A DNA stretch of 64,000 bases from Anaerolineae bacterium. Its GTDB lineage: Bacteria; Chloroflexota; Anaerolineae; 4572-78; J111. Below, one piece after another: positions 42,628 through 52,400 of this stretch. The notes under the pieces are model-generated. The model did no database searches. It saw only the letters and a program-made list of their open reading frames with translations, and had not been told where the DNA came from. The stretch spans positions 62,001-126,000 of the forward strand of contig JAHDWA010000006.1 in the NCBI GenBank assembly GCA_023382535.1, read 5' to 3'. Made by a program: the position numbers and the translations under genes. Positions within the stretch are counted from its first letter, which is position 1, and each line of letters begins with the position of its first letter.

Positions 42628-44381
42628 ATGTCGCTCAAACTGAAAGCAAAGTGCGCCAGGGACTCGGCTTGAACATTACCCTGAGTGAAGTTAAATTTGT
42701 CTGTATTATAGCTTTGTTGCTTTTGGTTATTACCTCAATTCCCACTCTGTATGGTTATGTCACTGCACCGGCGGACAAATGGTTTTCCGGTATCGTTGAA
42801 AATGTTCACGACACAGCCCAGTATCTCTCCTGGATGCGGGAGTCAGGCCATAGCCTGTTTATAGAAAATAAATTAACTTCGGAAGCGAATGATAAGGTTT
42901 TCTTAAACCTGCATTGGTGGATTCCGGGTCGTGTGGCTGCTATTCTTGGCCTTTCATTATCTCAAATTTATCAAATCCTGCGCTTGTTTGCGATCCCTTT
43001 TCTGGTTATTGTTACTTATATCTTTTGCGCTTTATTATTTGACGACTTAACGAAACGACGATTTACTTTTCTTTTAAGTATTTGTACTTCCGGGTTGGGC
43101 TGGATCTGGGTAGTTAAAAAACAGTTCACCGGTGAATTAGATTTTCCCAGGGATGTCCATACCACCCTGGGTAACGCTTTTTACACCATGGTCTCATCAC
43201 CTCATCTCGCTTTTGCCGCCGCTTTAACCCTTTTGGTGTTGTTGTTGGCCTTGCAGAGTGTTCGTCTCCGGCGGTTGAGACTTTCAGTTGGAGCAGGTTT
43301 GCTGGCTCTGTTTTTGGGGACAGGCCATATTTACGATTTGGTTACGGTTTGGGCGGTACTGGGAATATTTGGTTTATTACTGAGTCTGCGCGACGGCTGG
43401 TCCTGGCGAACTTTCTGGAGCTTGTCTATCGTTGTCCTGTTTTCGCTGCCGACAGCTTTTTATTGGCAGTGGGTTTCATCGGATGCTCATCCCATGTGGC
43501 AGCAAGCTTTAGCTCAATATGATAATCTGGGCGTGTTTACCCCGGACCCGTTCCACTTGATTATCCTGCTGGGTTTTTGCTTTATTGTTGCTTTAGCCAC
43601 ATTCACCGGCTTTGTTTCCTTGAAACACCAGACGGACGGGCAGCTGTTTATAAAGAGTTGGTTTGGTATTGTCCTTTTGTTGATTTATTTACCCCTTCAT
43701 TTTCAGATCATGTTGTTAACTGGCTATCAATTGCCGCTAGCCGTGTTAGCTACTTGGGGTCTTTTTGATCATATCCTTCCCTGGCTCCAAGAACACTGGC
43801 CCAATGCGCTTGGGGAACGATGGTTAAGTCGAAGCCGGCTTAACGCCTGGGTGCCGCTGCTTTTCTTGATACTGGTTTTACCCACTAATCTCTACCTGTT
43901 TGCTTGGCGAGTAGTAGACCTGGGTCGGCATAACTATCCGTTTTATTTGTATCAAGATGAGCTGCAAGCCTTGCAGTGGTTAGACAGGCACACAGATCCA
44001 AATGAAGTGGTGCTGAGTTCGTTTGTTATTGGACACTATGTTCCAGGGCTGGCCGGTAACAAAGCCTTTCTCGCGAATGCGGTGATGACAATGGATTTCT
44101 ACTGCAAGCAAGAGCTGGTGACAACCTTCTTTGGCAGCGAAATGTCGGACGAAGAGCGGGCCGCGCTTCTGCAGCAGTACGGGGTTGATTATGTATTTTA
44201 CGGTCCGGCGGAACAGGCTTTAGGTAATTATGACCCGGCCACTTCATCTTTATTTAGCCAGGTATTTGTTGCGCCCAGGGTCAAAGTGTTTCAGGCCAAT
44301 GTTGATAACCGCAGCCCACAATTAGATAAATCATCTTTTTGCACCTTGAAAAATCCGGATGTTAGCGATCATGCTGAATAA
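42579..44381 (+). CDS. Large multi-pass membrane protein, putative GT-C-like transferase
   Basis: The protein has 600 residues from the ATG at 42579, preceded by GGTGG; an upstream in-frame start at 42525 would add 18 residues inside the previous gene. About 10-12 membrane helices are predicted. After the first helix comes SGIVENVHDTAQYLSWMRES, an acidic loop of the GT-C kind. The soluble C-terminal part has QALQWLDRHTDPNEVVLSSF and YGVDYVFYGPAEQALGNYDP, often seen in bacterial proteins of the PMT/ArnT-like and DUF6541-like type. The function is inferred only from context. The next gene starts within its last codons. Confidence 0.65.
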   Translation: MAINKKVSGFSQSPGLNVAQTESKVRQGLGLNITLSEVKFVCIIALLLLVITSIPTLYGYVTAPADKWFSGIVENVHDTAQYLSWMRESGHSLFIENKLTSEANDKVFLNLHWWIPGRVAAILGLSLSQIYQILRLFAIPFLVIVTYIFCALLFDDLTKRRFTFLLSICTSGLGWIWVVKKQFTGELDFPRDVHTTLGNAFYTMVSSPHLAFAAALTLLVLLLALQSVRLRRLRLSVGAGLLALFLGTGHIYDLVTVWAVLGIFGLLLSLRDGWSWRTFWSLSIVVLFSLPTAFYWQWVSSDAHPMWQQALAQYDNLGVFTPDPFHLIILLGFCFIVALATFTGFVSLKHQTDGQLFIKSWFGIVLLLIYLPLHFQIMLLTGYQLPLAVLATWGLFDHILPWLQEHWPNALGERWLSRSRLNAWVPLLFLILVLPTNLYLFAWRVVDLGRHNYPFYLYQDELQALQWLDRHTDPNEVVLSSFVIGHYVPGLAGNKAFLANAVMTMDFYCKQELVTTFFGSEMSDEERAALLQQYGVDYVFYGPAEQALGNYDPATSSLFSQVFVAPRVKVFQANVDNRSPQLDKSSFCTLKNPDVSDHAE

Positions 44382-45963
44382 AGCAATCTATTCCCGGGTA
44401 GTCCAAGTTCTAAGTATAGGTACTTTGATATTCATTGGTTTGATTGTAGGAGCGCCGGTGACTTCTGGCCAGGCTCCAGTTTGGTCACAGCCGGTACTTC
44501 TGTCTGCTCCGGAATTCTCCTCCTGGTTTCCTGATATTGTCACCGATTCGACAGGGCAGGTTCACGTTGTCTGGGGATCGGGTATTTTGGGGACGGCTGA
44601 CAAAAGTTTGAGCCAAGACTACAATACAGTGGTCTATATGACCAGTCGGGATGGACAAGAGTGGAGCGAGCCGATTGATTTGTTTGCTATGGTCCAGCAA
44701 GGAGGAGGTGATGAGGCGACTCGTCCTGCCCTTTTTATTGATCAACGAGGTATCTTTCATCTCACCTTCAGATATACTTCTGTTTTCTACTCTCACTCTG
44801 CTTTAGACTCCGTTTCTTCCGTTGAATCTTGGCCTCAACCTCGTCAACTCAGCTCATTCCAAAACGCCTATTTCTCCCGCCTGGCCGGTGATGGACAGGG
44901 CAGATTACATCTTGTCTTTACTGAAAATGTTCCCGGTCCGAATTGTGCCATTTGTTTCCATATATTTTATCGCCACTCCGATGACAATGGTTTGAATTGG
45001 TCCAGTATTACTGATATTTCAAGACTGCCAACCGGCTCGGCTAAACCTCAAATATTGGTTGATAAACAGGATAATGTTCACATAGTATGGGAAGCAGGTG
45101 AGGGCGGCGCTTATGGCCAGTTGACGAATCCAACCAAGGTCATGTATATGGCTTCTTATGACCGTGGCCAAAGTTGGACAGTGCCGATTGAGTTTTTAAC
45201 GCCCGGCGGAATTGCTAAAAACATTGCGCTTGGTCTAGATGGTCAAGATAGGTTGTTAGTGGCCTGGCTCGATATGTCTCAAGATTTGATTTACTACCAA
45301 CTTTCATCTGATCTTGGAAAAACCTGGTCACCCCCACGGCCTATTCCCGGTGTATGGGGTGGCTGGTCTGTTTATCAGGCCCGTCTCGATGATTACGCCA
45401 TGGCTACCGATAGCGCTGGTGATGTTCATCTCGTGATTGTAGGGCGTACCGCCAGCGATCAAGAATCCCTGGATGTGCTCCATCTGCGTTGGGACCGCTC
45501 CGCCTGGTCAAAACCGGAAGTCATTGCTGCTCTTAAAGATAACGTGGCAGAGTGGCCGCGGATTGCTATCGGCGGCGGCAATCAGCTCCATGTAACCTGG
45601 TACGTGCGAGACGGGGCGAGTATCTGGGGGGGAATCGGGGATGAAGATTTTAAACCCCACCAGGTTTGGTATGCCCGTGGAACATCCTCTGCCCCCGCAT
45701 TAGCGCCGGTTGACTTACCTACCCGCACCCCGACCCCGACACCTCTCTTAACCTCTATTCCAACTGATGAATCTTCATCCCTATCTACACCGACGCCCCT
45801 GCCTACGCTTGACCCCGATTTGGCCGAAGTTTCTATGCCACCGGGAACCACCGCTTCGATCTATACCGACGCGGATGATCTGATTTTGTTAGTAAAAAGC
45901 CTAATCCCGATAACGCTTGTTATTGTCCTCGTCATCGCATCGGTGTATTTTTGGCGACGTTAA
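44371..45963 (+). CDS. Surface-anchored Asp-box (BNR) propeller protein, sialidase-like
   Basis: The protein has 530 residues from the ATG at 44371; an ATG at 44359 is equally possible. A signal peptide (LSIGTLIFIGLIVGAPVTSGQ) leads into a six-bladed propeller with Asp-box repeats (SRDGQEWSEP, SDDNGLNWSS, SYDRGQSWTV, SSDLGKTWSP). A Thr/Pro linker (TRTPTPTPLL) and a C-terminal membrane helix (LIPITLVIVLVIASVYF) ending in WRR anchor it outside the cell. The arginine triad of true sialidases was not evident, so it may bind or recognise glycans rather than cut them. It overlaps the membrane protein gene by 11 bases. Confidence 0.78.
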   Translation: MLNKAIYSRVVQVLSIGTLIFIGLIVGAPVTSGQAPVWSQPVLLSAPEFSSWFPDIVTDSTGQVHVVWGSGILGTADKSLSQDYNTVVYMTSRDGQEWSEPIDLFAMVQQGGGDEATRPALFIDQRGIFHLTFRYTSVFYSHSALDSVSSVESWPQPRQLSSFQNAYFSRLAGDGQGRLHLVFTENVPGPNCAICFHIFYRHSDDNGLNWSSITDISRLPTGSAKPQILVDKQDNVHIVWEAGEGGAYGQLTNPTKVMYMASYDRGQSWTVPIEFLTPGGIAKNIALGLDGQDRLLVAWLDMSQDLIYYQLSSDLGKTWSPPRPIPGVWGGWSVYQARLDDYAMATDSAGDVHLVIVGRTASDQESLDVLHLRWDRSAWSKPEVIAALKDNVAEWPRIAIGGGNQLHVTWYVRDGASIWGGIGDEDFKPHQVWYARGTSSAPALAPVDLPTRTPTPTPLLTSIPTDESSSLSTPTPLPTLDPDLAEVSMPPGTTASIYTDADDLILLVKSLIPITLVIVLVIASVYFWRR

Positions 45964-46080
45964 CCACACAAGTTCTCCGATAAAAAATCTTTTCTTTGTC
46001 ACCCCAGCCACCAAATTATATTGCAGCGTAGACGGTTAACCTTAGGTTACGGCTACCCAGTTCTAACTATTTTCCCATGA

Positions 46081-46104
46081 CTTCCCTATGTTTCTCTAGG
46101 GAAG
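46081..46104. terminator. Perfect hairpin in the 261-bp gap 45964-46224, possible terminator
   Basis: CTTCCCTA (46081-46088) pairs with TAGGGAAG (46097-46104) across eight bases. The downstream bases are T-rich but not a clean T-run. A TTCTAAC at 46061-46067 followed at an 11-bp step by TTCCCAT may be a decayed box promoter; no -10 at the right spacing was found. No gene is seen in the gap. Confidence 0.45.
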
Positions 46105-46224
46105 ATAAGTTATATTTGTTTTGTTGGGTTGGTATGCCTTGATTGAGCGCAGCCCGTGCAGGTAATCTGCTATAAATGATGCCGAATCTGTGTTGCCCAT
46201 CTTTTTTGCTTAAGGGAGTCATAT

Positions 46225-47817
46225 ATGCAGCAAGGTGATACAAACGTTTTTGTCAAGACAGCCATCGTTGAGATTGTTGTTAGCCAACGGGTGCGGTCAA
46301 CCTGGCAAACTCTTGCCATTATTGTTGCTGCGGGTTTGGCGATATTTCTAACCTTCTACAACCTAACCGATTATCCGGTGACCTGGTTTGACGAAGGTTC
46401 CCACCTGCACGTTCCCAAAACTCTGCTGCGCTTTGGGGTGTATGCCGATTACAGCAGCGAGGGTTTCCGTTACTATGGGCCAACCGTTGGCGTGGGGCCA
46501 ACGGTTATGCTGCCGGTTGCAGCGGTTTTCAAGTTGTTCGGTATTGGCCTGTTCCAGGCACGACTGATAATGGCCTTGTATCTGCTGGCTACCATTTACG
46601 TCTTCTATCGCCTGGCTGTAATTCTGGGGGGGCAGCGTTTAGCCTGGGTGGCAACGGCGCTGCTGATTGCCTCGCGGGGGATTTCTTTGTTAGAGTACGG
46701 GCGGCAAGTTTTGGGTGAAGTGCCCGGCTTATTTTTTGTCGTGGCCGGTTTGGGAGTGTGGTTTGCTACCTGGGAAAAGGCTACCTGGCGGCAGTTAAGT
46801 GGGGTGGGCTTGCTGCTCGGGTTGGCTATGGTCACTAAAAATCAGTACCTGTTAGTTTTGGTGCCTACCCTGGGGCTGGCCTGGCTGGCCAACCTGCTTT
46901 ACTATCGCGCTGCCCCCCAGCGGATCTTTATCATTCCTGGCGTCATCGCCGGAGCGTGTTTCGCCCTCTGGCAAGTCTATATGATTCTCTACCTGGGACC
47001 CGCAACAGCAAGCGAAAACCTGGCTGCGCTGCGGACCACTACGGCAGGTGCGGCGCTGGTCTTCTCTCCTGATCTAATGTGGCGTAGTCTCCAGGAATTG
47101 CTAAGCTTGAAAGTCTACCTGGGTTGGTTAGCGCCGGTATTGATTTACAGTTTCTTGGTTGTCTTGCCGCGCCGCCGCGAGAGCCAGCAGTGGGGCATTT
47201 TGTTAATTCTCATTGTCGTAAATTTGGTTTGGTATGTTGTCGCTTCGATCAGTTGGCTGCGCTACGCTTTTCCGGGCCTGGTGATGGCCAGCCTGTTTGT
47301 GGCCCGCTTCTTTTTTGATTTGACCGATGGTTTTCAACTGAAGCTAACCGCTTTTTGGCAGTCGCTGCGTGAAGGCCAATCCACTTGGGCCAAACAGGCC
47401 CTGAATTTTGCCTTGCTGCTCTGGTTGGCGGCCATGATTGTGATTCCCCTGGCTCAGACAACCAAACAAATTATTTGGCCCGAATTCAACGCCCCGGCGG
47501 CAATGGCGGCTTATCTCGACAAACATGTGGCCCCGGATGCCTTGATTGAAACGTGGGAGCCGGAAATGGGCTTTCTCACCGATCACAATTACCACTTTCC
47601 CCCGCAACTTCTGTTGAATACAGCCGTGGGCCATATGTGGCTGGGCAAGCCATCCCCGGCCCAAGAGTACAGCTTTGTCCAGGATGAGTCACCCGAATTC
47701 GTGCTGGTCGGCCTCTTTGCTCGCTGGGTCGGGCTATATCCGCAGGACTGGTTAGCAGGGCATTATACTCTGGTCACCACCATTGGTGGGTACGAGTTAT
47801 ATGCGCTCAATAAATAA
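46225..47817 (+). CDS. GT-C-type membrane glycosyltransferase (family 39-like), copy 1 of a pair
   Basis: The protein has 530 residues with about 11 membrane helices. The first outside loop carries YPVTWFDEGSHLHVPKTLLR, the Asp-Glu pair expected of ArnT/PMT-type enzymes, then the loop YYGPTVGVGPTVMLPVAAVF. LIASRGISLLEYGRQVLGEV and a soluble end of about 110 residues (HVAPDALIETWEPEMGFLTD) follow. It probably transfers a sugar from a polyprenyl-phosphate donor on the outer face. The next gene is a clear paralogue with the same motif order. Confidence 0.8.
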   Translation: MQQGDTNVFVKTAIVEIVVSQRVRSTWQTLAIIVAAGLAIFLTFYNLTDYPVTWFDEGSHLHVPKTLLRFGVYADYSSEGFRYYGPTVGVGPTVMLPVAAVFKLFGIGLFQARLIMALYLLATIYVFYRLAVILGGQRLAWVATALLIASRGISLLEYGRQVLGEVPGLFFVVAGLGVWFATWEKATWRQLSGVGLLLGLAMVTKNQYLLVLVPTLGLAWLANLLYYRAAPQRIFIIPGVIAGACFALWQVYMILYLGPATASENLAALRTTTAGAALVFSPDLMWRSLQELLSLKVYLGWLAPVLIYSFLVVLPRRRESQQWGILLILIVVNLVWYVVASISWLRYAFPGLVMASLFVARFFFDLTDGFQLKLTAFWQSLREGQSTWAKQALNFALLLWLAAMIVIPLAQTTKQIIWPEFNAPAAMAAYLDKHVAPDALIETWEPEMGFLTDHNYHFPPQLLLNTAVGHMWLGKPSPAQEYSFVQDESPEFVLVGLFARWVGLYPQDWLAGHYTLVTTIGGYELYALNK

Positions 47818-47856
47818 ATCAAAAGCAACATTTCTTGAGGGTGAGGGTACATCACT

Positions 47857-49413
47857 ATGGAACAGCAATTGTCTCATCGAGTTATAGAACGCACCGATCA
47901 CCGGTTGTCGTGGCTGCTTGAGTGGCTGCGCTGCCACCTCGAAGGCTTATCCCTAATCACGATAGGGGCAGTCGTTGCCTTTCTGACGCTGACGAATTTG
48001 ACCGGGTATCCAACAATTAGCGGGTGGGACGAGGGTATCTTCCTCCAGTTTTCCCGTAATCTGGCTTATTATGGGGAATTTGCGACCCGTGATGGTAACA
48101 CCTTTGAGCGGTTAATGCCGCTGGCCAGTGTCGGCCCTACCTTGATCGCCCCGGCTGCACTGGCCCTGCGACTGGGCGGGGGCAGCCTTGTTGCCGCCCG
48201 TCTGGTAGTAGTGCTCTATTTGTGGGCGGGCCTGGCTGGCATGTATTTGCTGGTGCGGCAAATTGGAGGCTGGCAGGCGGCGCTGGGCAGTGTTTTACTG
48301 TTTCTCGTCGCTGGTACGGCTGAACATGATACCCTCTGGATGGGACGTCAACTTTTGGGTGAGATGCCGGCGCTGGCCTTTATGCTAGTCGGCCTCTGGT
48401 TTTGGCTTAAAAGTTGGCAGGGTGGATTAAGATGGTTAATCATCAGCACTACTCTACTGGGCCTGGCTATCGTAACTAAAAGTCAACTTATCTTGATCCT
48501 TGGCCCAAGTTTCGTCCTGTTTGGTTTGATTGATCGAATCTACTATCGCCAACTCCGTTTGATTCATACCATCGTCCCCGTAATTGGGGTTGTTCTGGGT
48601 TATGTTCTCTGGTGGTCGGTGCTTGCTCTCTGGGTTGTTGGCCCTGACGGACGAGCCGGTTATCTGGAGGCTCAAGCGTTTGCCACAAAACTTGGCATCC
48701 TGCACATTACCCCTCAGCGCTGGCTGGAAAATCTGAAATTTTTCTACACCAGCAACCAATGGCTCATTACCTTTGTGGCCCTTGGTTACGGTTTTTACCG
48801 GAGTTGGCCACGCAATTTAGCCGGAATGAAGCATTTTGTCCTGCCTCTGTTCATCAGCGTAGCCTTGTTGGGCTATGTGGGGTTAGGCTTCCCCTGGCCG
48901 CGCTATCTTTACCCGGTCTTGGCCCTGGTGGCTTTGTTTGTGCCGGTGCTTGTCAGCGACTTGGCCGGCTGGGTTGGCCGGCGCTGGCAATTCAGGTTGC
49001 TGCCGCTCATAATCTGGGTATTGGCGATGGTGGTCCTGGCCGGGCCGGGTCTTGTTCGGAATGTGCAGCGCATTACCACGACGAATGATCTCAGCGCCAG
49101 CCGATTTGCTCAACTGCTTGACCAGCAAGTACCGGTGGAGGCCAATATCCTCAACTGGGAGTGGGAGATCGAATTCTACAGTCGGCAAAAATTTATTCAC
49201 CCGCCCAATACCCTCTTTATTGCCATGGTGGATGAGGTTTACAACCACCAGCACGCGCCGGTCCTTGATGAACCCCGCCTCCCTGTCGAAGCTGATTATG
49301 TGATTGTGGGACCGTTTGCTAAACATGTCCAGGTGTTTGATGCCGCTCTTGCCCAACGCCCTCATCGTCTGATCGCAACTGAAGGGCCTTACCAGTTATA
49401 CCAACTCGACTAA
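47857..49413 (+). CDS. GT-C-type membrane glycosyltransferase (family 39-like), copy 2 of a pair
   Basis: The protein has 518 residues and the same design as 46225: first-loop YPTISGWDEGIFLQFSRNLA with the acidic pair, then ASVGPTLIAPAALALRLG, then TLWMGRQLLGEMPALAFM, and a soluble end (VEANILNWEWEIEFYSRQKF). It is separated from copy 1 by 39 bp, so a tandem duplication with divergence is likely. It is followed after 18 bp by the first giant secreted protein gene, which suggests a link between this transferase pair and a surface glycoprotein (inference). Confidence 0.8.
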   Translation: MEQQLSHRVIERTDHRLSWLLEWLRCHLEGLSLITIGAVVAFLTLTNLTGYPTISGWDEGIFLQFSRNLAYYGEFATRDGNTFERLMPLASVGPTLIAPAALALRLGGGSLVAARLVVVLYLWAGLAGMYLLVRQIGGWQAALGSVLLFLVAGTAEHDTLWMGRQLLGEMPALAFMLVGLWFWLKSWQGGLRWLIISTTLLGLAIVTKSQLILILGPSFVLFGLIDRIYYRQLRLIHTIVPVIGVVLGYVLWWSVLALWVVGPDGRAGYLEAQAFATKLGILHITPQRWLENLKFFYTSNQWLITFVALGYGFYRSWPRNLAGMKHFVLPLFISVALLGYVGLGFPWPRYLYPVLALVALFVPVLVSDLAGWVGRRWQFRLLPLIIWVLAMVVLAGPGLVRNVQRITTTNDLSASRFAQLLDQQVPVEANILNWEWEIEFYSRQKFIHPPNTLFIAMVDEVYNHQHAPVLDEPRLPVEADYVIVGPFAKHVQVFDAALAQRPHRLIATEGPYQLYQLD

Positions 49414-49431
49414 TTCACTGGAGGAGAGGTT

Positions 49432-52400
49432 GTGAATCGCTTATTTTGGCGTGTATTGAAACTTTGCGTAGTTCTCATCAGCACCCTGAGCTTGCTGTGG
49501 AGCGGGCAAGCCTTTAGCCAGGCTGCCTCTGGCCCGCCCATTCTGGTGGTAGTGAACGACAGTTACGCGGCCAATAGATTTGGTCGCTACCTGGGAGAAA
49601 TTCTGCGAGCAGAAGGATTGAATGCCTTTGATGTCGTTGAGCTGGGCGCGTTAACAGCTACCGACCTGACCAACCACGATCTGGCTATTCTGGCCGAAAC
49701 ATCCCTCACCTCCGGTCAAGCTAGCCTGTTTACTACTTATGTTAATAATGGCGGGCGGTTAATTGCCATGCGCCCGGACAGCCAGATCAAAGCTTTATTC
49801 AGCCTGGGCGCCTCGGCGGGGGTGTTGGCTAACGGTTATCTGAGGATTGAAACCACGGCCGTACTCAGCGGCGCTATCCCAGGGCAGGGCTTGAGCAGCG
49901 AAACGCTGCAAATCCACGGGAATGCTGATCAGTATAGCCCGGCGGGCGGATCTGTCGTCCTGGCCCAACTGTATAGTAACGCCAGCACGGCAACCGCCTA
50001 TCCGGCGGTTATAGCCGGTTCATCCGGGCGGGCTGTAGCCTTTACGTATGACCTGGCCAGCAATGTCATCTACACGCGACAGGGGAACCCGGCCAATGCC
50101 AGTTTGGACATAGATGGGGATGCGGTCATCCGCACCATTGACCTGTTCCAGGGTTCCGGTGGGGGCGCACCCTGGGTAAATCGGGACCGAATCCATATTC
50201 CCCAGGCGGATGAGCAGCAGCGGCTGTTGGCCCGGCTGGTCAAGCAGTTGGTCGGTGAAGTGCGGCCGCTGCCACAGTTGTGGTATTTTCCGGGGGTCGC
50301 CAAAACGATGCTGATCCTGACCGCCGATGCCCACGGCAACCCGACGAGTTTCTATCAAACGGAGATCAACAGCCTGAATGCGCGCGGAGCCAAAGCGACC
50401 TTCTACCTGGCTTTGTCGGCTGAGCCGGCCCAGAGCCAGTCGGGGAGTAATAACGATGTGCTGGATTGGGTGGCGCAGGGGCACGCCTTTGGCATCCATC
50501 CCTACTGGAATAAACCCGACCCCTATCCGCCCTATAACATCACCAACCTGGCCGAGGGTTACAATGCCTACGATCTCTGGTTTGGGTTGCAGTATCCAAA
50601 CGTGCCGAAATCGCTGACGGTGCGGAACCATCAAATCGCCTGGACGGGCTGGACCGATGCGGCGGAGATCGCGGAGGCGCACGGGTACCGGCTGGACACA
50701 GACTTTTATCATTGGGGAGGGTGGTTGCAAAAGCCGGATGGGAGCTGGCCGCACGGGTACATTACCGGGAGCGGGCAGCCGATGAAGTTCATGCGGGCGG
50801 ACGGGCGGTTGATCAACGTCTACCAGCAGTTGACCCAGTTGGTGGATGAGCAGTTGATCCGGCCGCCGGATTATGCCTTTGAGAATTTGAATGCCACGCA
50901 AGCCCTGGCTGTCTCGCGGGAACTGATAGATCGGAGTCTGGCGCGGGACTACGCAGCGTTGATGACCCAATTTCACGTGGATTACTACAGCAGCAACGCG
51001 CAAGCCTGGGCGGAAGGGACGGTAGAGTATGCCAACAGTCAGGGCGTGCCGGTCTGGAATGCCGACCAGTGGCTCACCTTCACCGAAACCCGCCACGATG
51101 CCAACCTGAACAATATTGCCTGGGATGCGGTTAACGGCCAACTGGGGTTTACCTTGAACGCTGCCAATAGCGGCCATACCCTCAGCCTGTTGCTGCCGCC
51201 GGCGTATGGGGGACGTTACTTTAACTCTATCCTGGTTGATGGCAGTCCGGCCAGCTATGCCTCTTTTACCGTGTCTGGCCAGGAAATGATTCGGGTGAGT
51301 GTGGGAGCCGGTAATCACAGCTTTAATATCGGCTATGGGGCGCAGGCTAACACTCCCACTCCTACCCCACCGACGCCGGTTGCTACAGCCACGTTGACGC
51401 CCACCTCCACCGGCACGCCTGCCAACACTCCTACCCATACCCCCACCCCCTTGCCCGGTATGGCCCCGGCTGTCACCCGCACCGGTTCCGCGGCCGAGGG
51501 GACTATCAGCGTTAGTGTGGCCGGCAAGTTCCAACTCGATTTCACCGGCGCTAATGCCTGGCAGCCGGCCCGCTGGTTTGACCTGGCTGATTCCGCCAGC
51601 CAGGATTTGGCTAATAAAAATGGATCTGGACCGGGCTATAACGTCCTCAATCAACCGGTGGAGATGCTTTACAACGGCGCGTGGTACTCGCTGACCAATG
51701 CCCAGGAAGCCAGTGTGACCATCCTGGAGGAATCGCCTGCCCGGCTGGTCCTGCGGAGTCAATACCACCTTCGACCGAGCGGTAGCGACTTTCTGGTGCG
51801 GACGGATTACACCGTTTATGCCTCTGGCCGGGTAGCCGTAAACCTGGCGCTTCAGAATTTAAGCGGGGCCAGCCGGACATTAGGTATGATTGAATACGCT
51901 TTCCTGAATGTCGAAGATGCGCTGGGGTGGACAATTACCAGCTTGAGCAGTAATCACGGCCTTGGATTCCAACGGGCCGACGGGGCAATCCCCCGGCCTA
52001 ACTTGCTGGCCGTCAATCACTCAGCCGATACGGCCATTGACAGCGATGGCGCCGGTAACCGTTACTGGTATGTCACTAATCAATCTTTAGCGGCGAATGC
52101 CTCTTTTACCCGGCAGTGGGAATTGCAATTAGGGCCTGGGGGGCAGTCCACCGGCGATTTAACTAACCGCACCGACGATGCGCGTTCCCCTGGCTTGACG
52201 ATTGTCAGTGGCGCCACGCCGGTTGGTACCGGTTTTGATCCCGCCAGCGCAGCCTATCGGCTGCTGGCCGGCAGCGCTCCGCTTAGCTTTTATCCAACCG
52301 CAACCCAGCCTCGCCACGCCCCTATTTTTGTTATTGATAACTGGTCCAGTTCGACCTGGAGCGTGAGCCTTAACGGAACTGTTCTGTCCAGCAGCGGCCA

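Noticed and set aside
46061..46104. A ninth box-type promoter before 46225
   Set aside because: TTCTAAC is present, but the next box is poor (TTCCCAT) and no -10 lies at the 10-bp spacing; kept only as a possible decayed site.
50020..51768. Long open frame of 582 codons on the - strand opposite giant paralogue 1
   Set aside because: It lies wholly inside a well-supported + strand gene, has the low-complexity composition of an antisense frame and no recognisable domain; similar antisense frames recur opposite paralogues 2 and 3 because the DNA is repeated.
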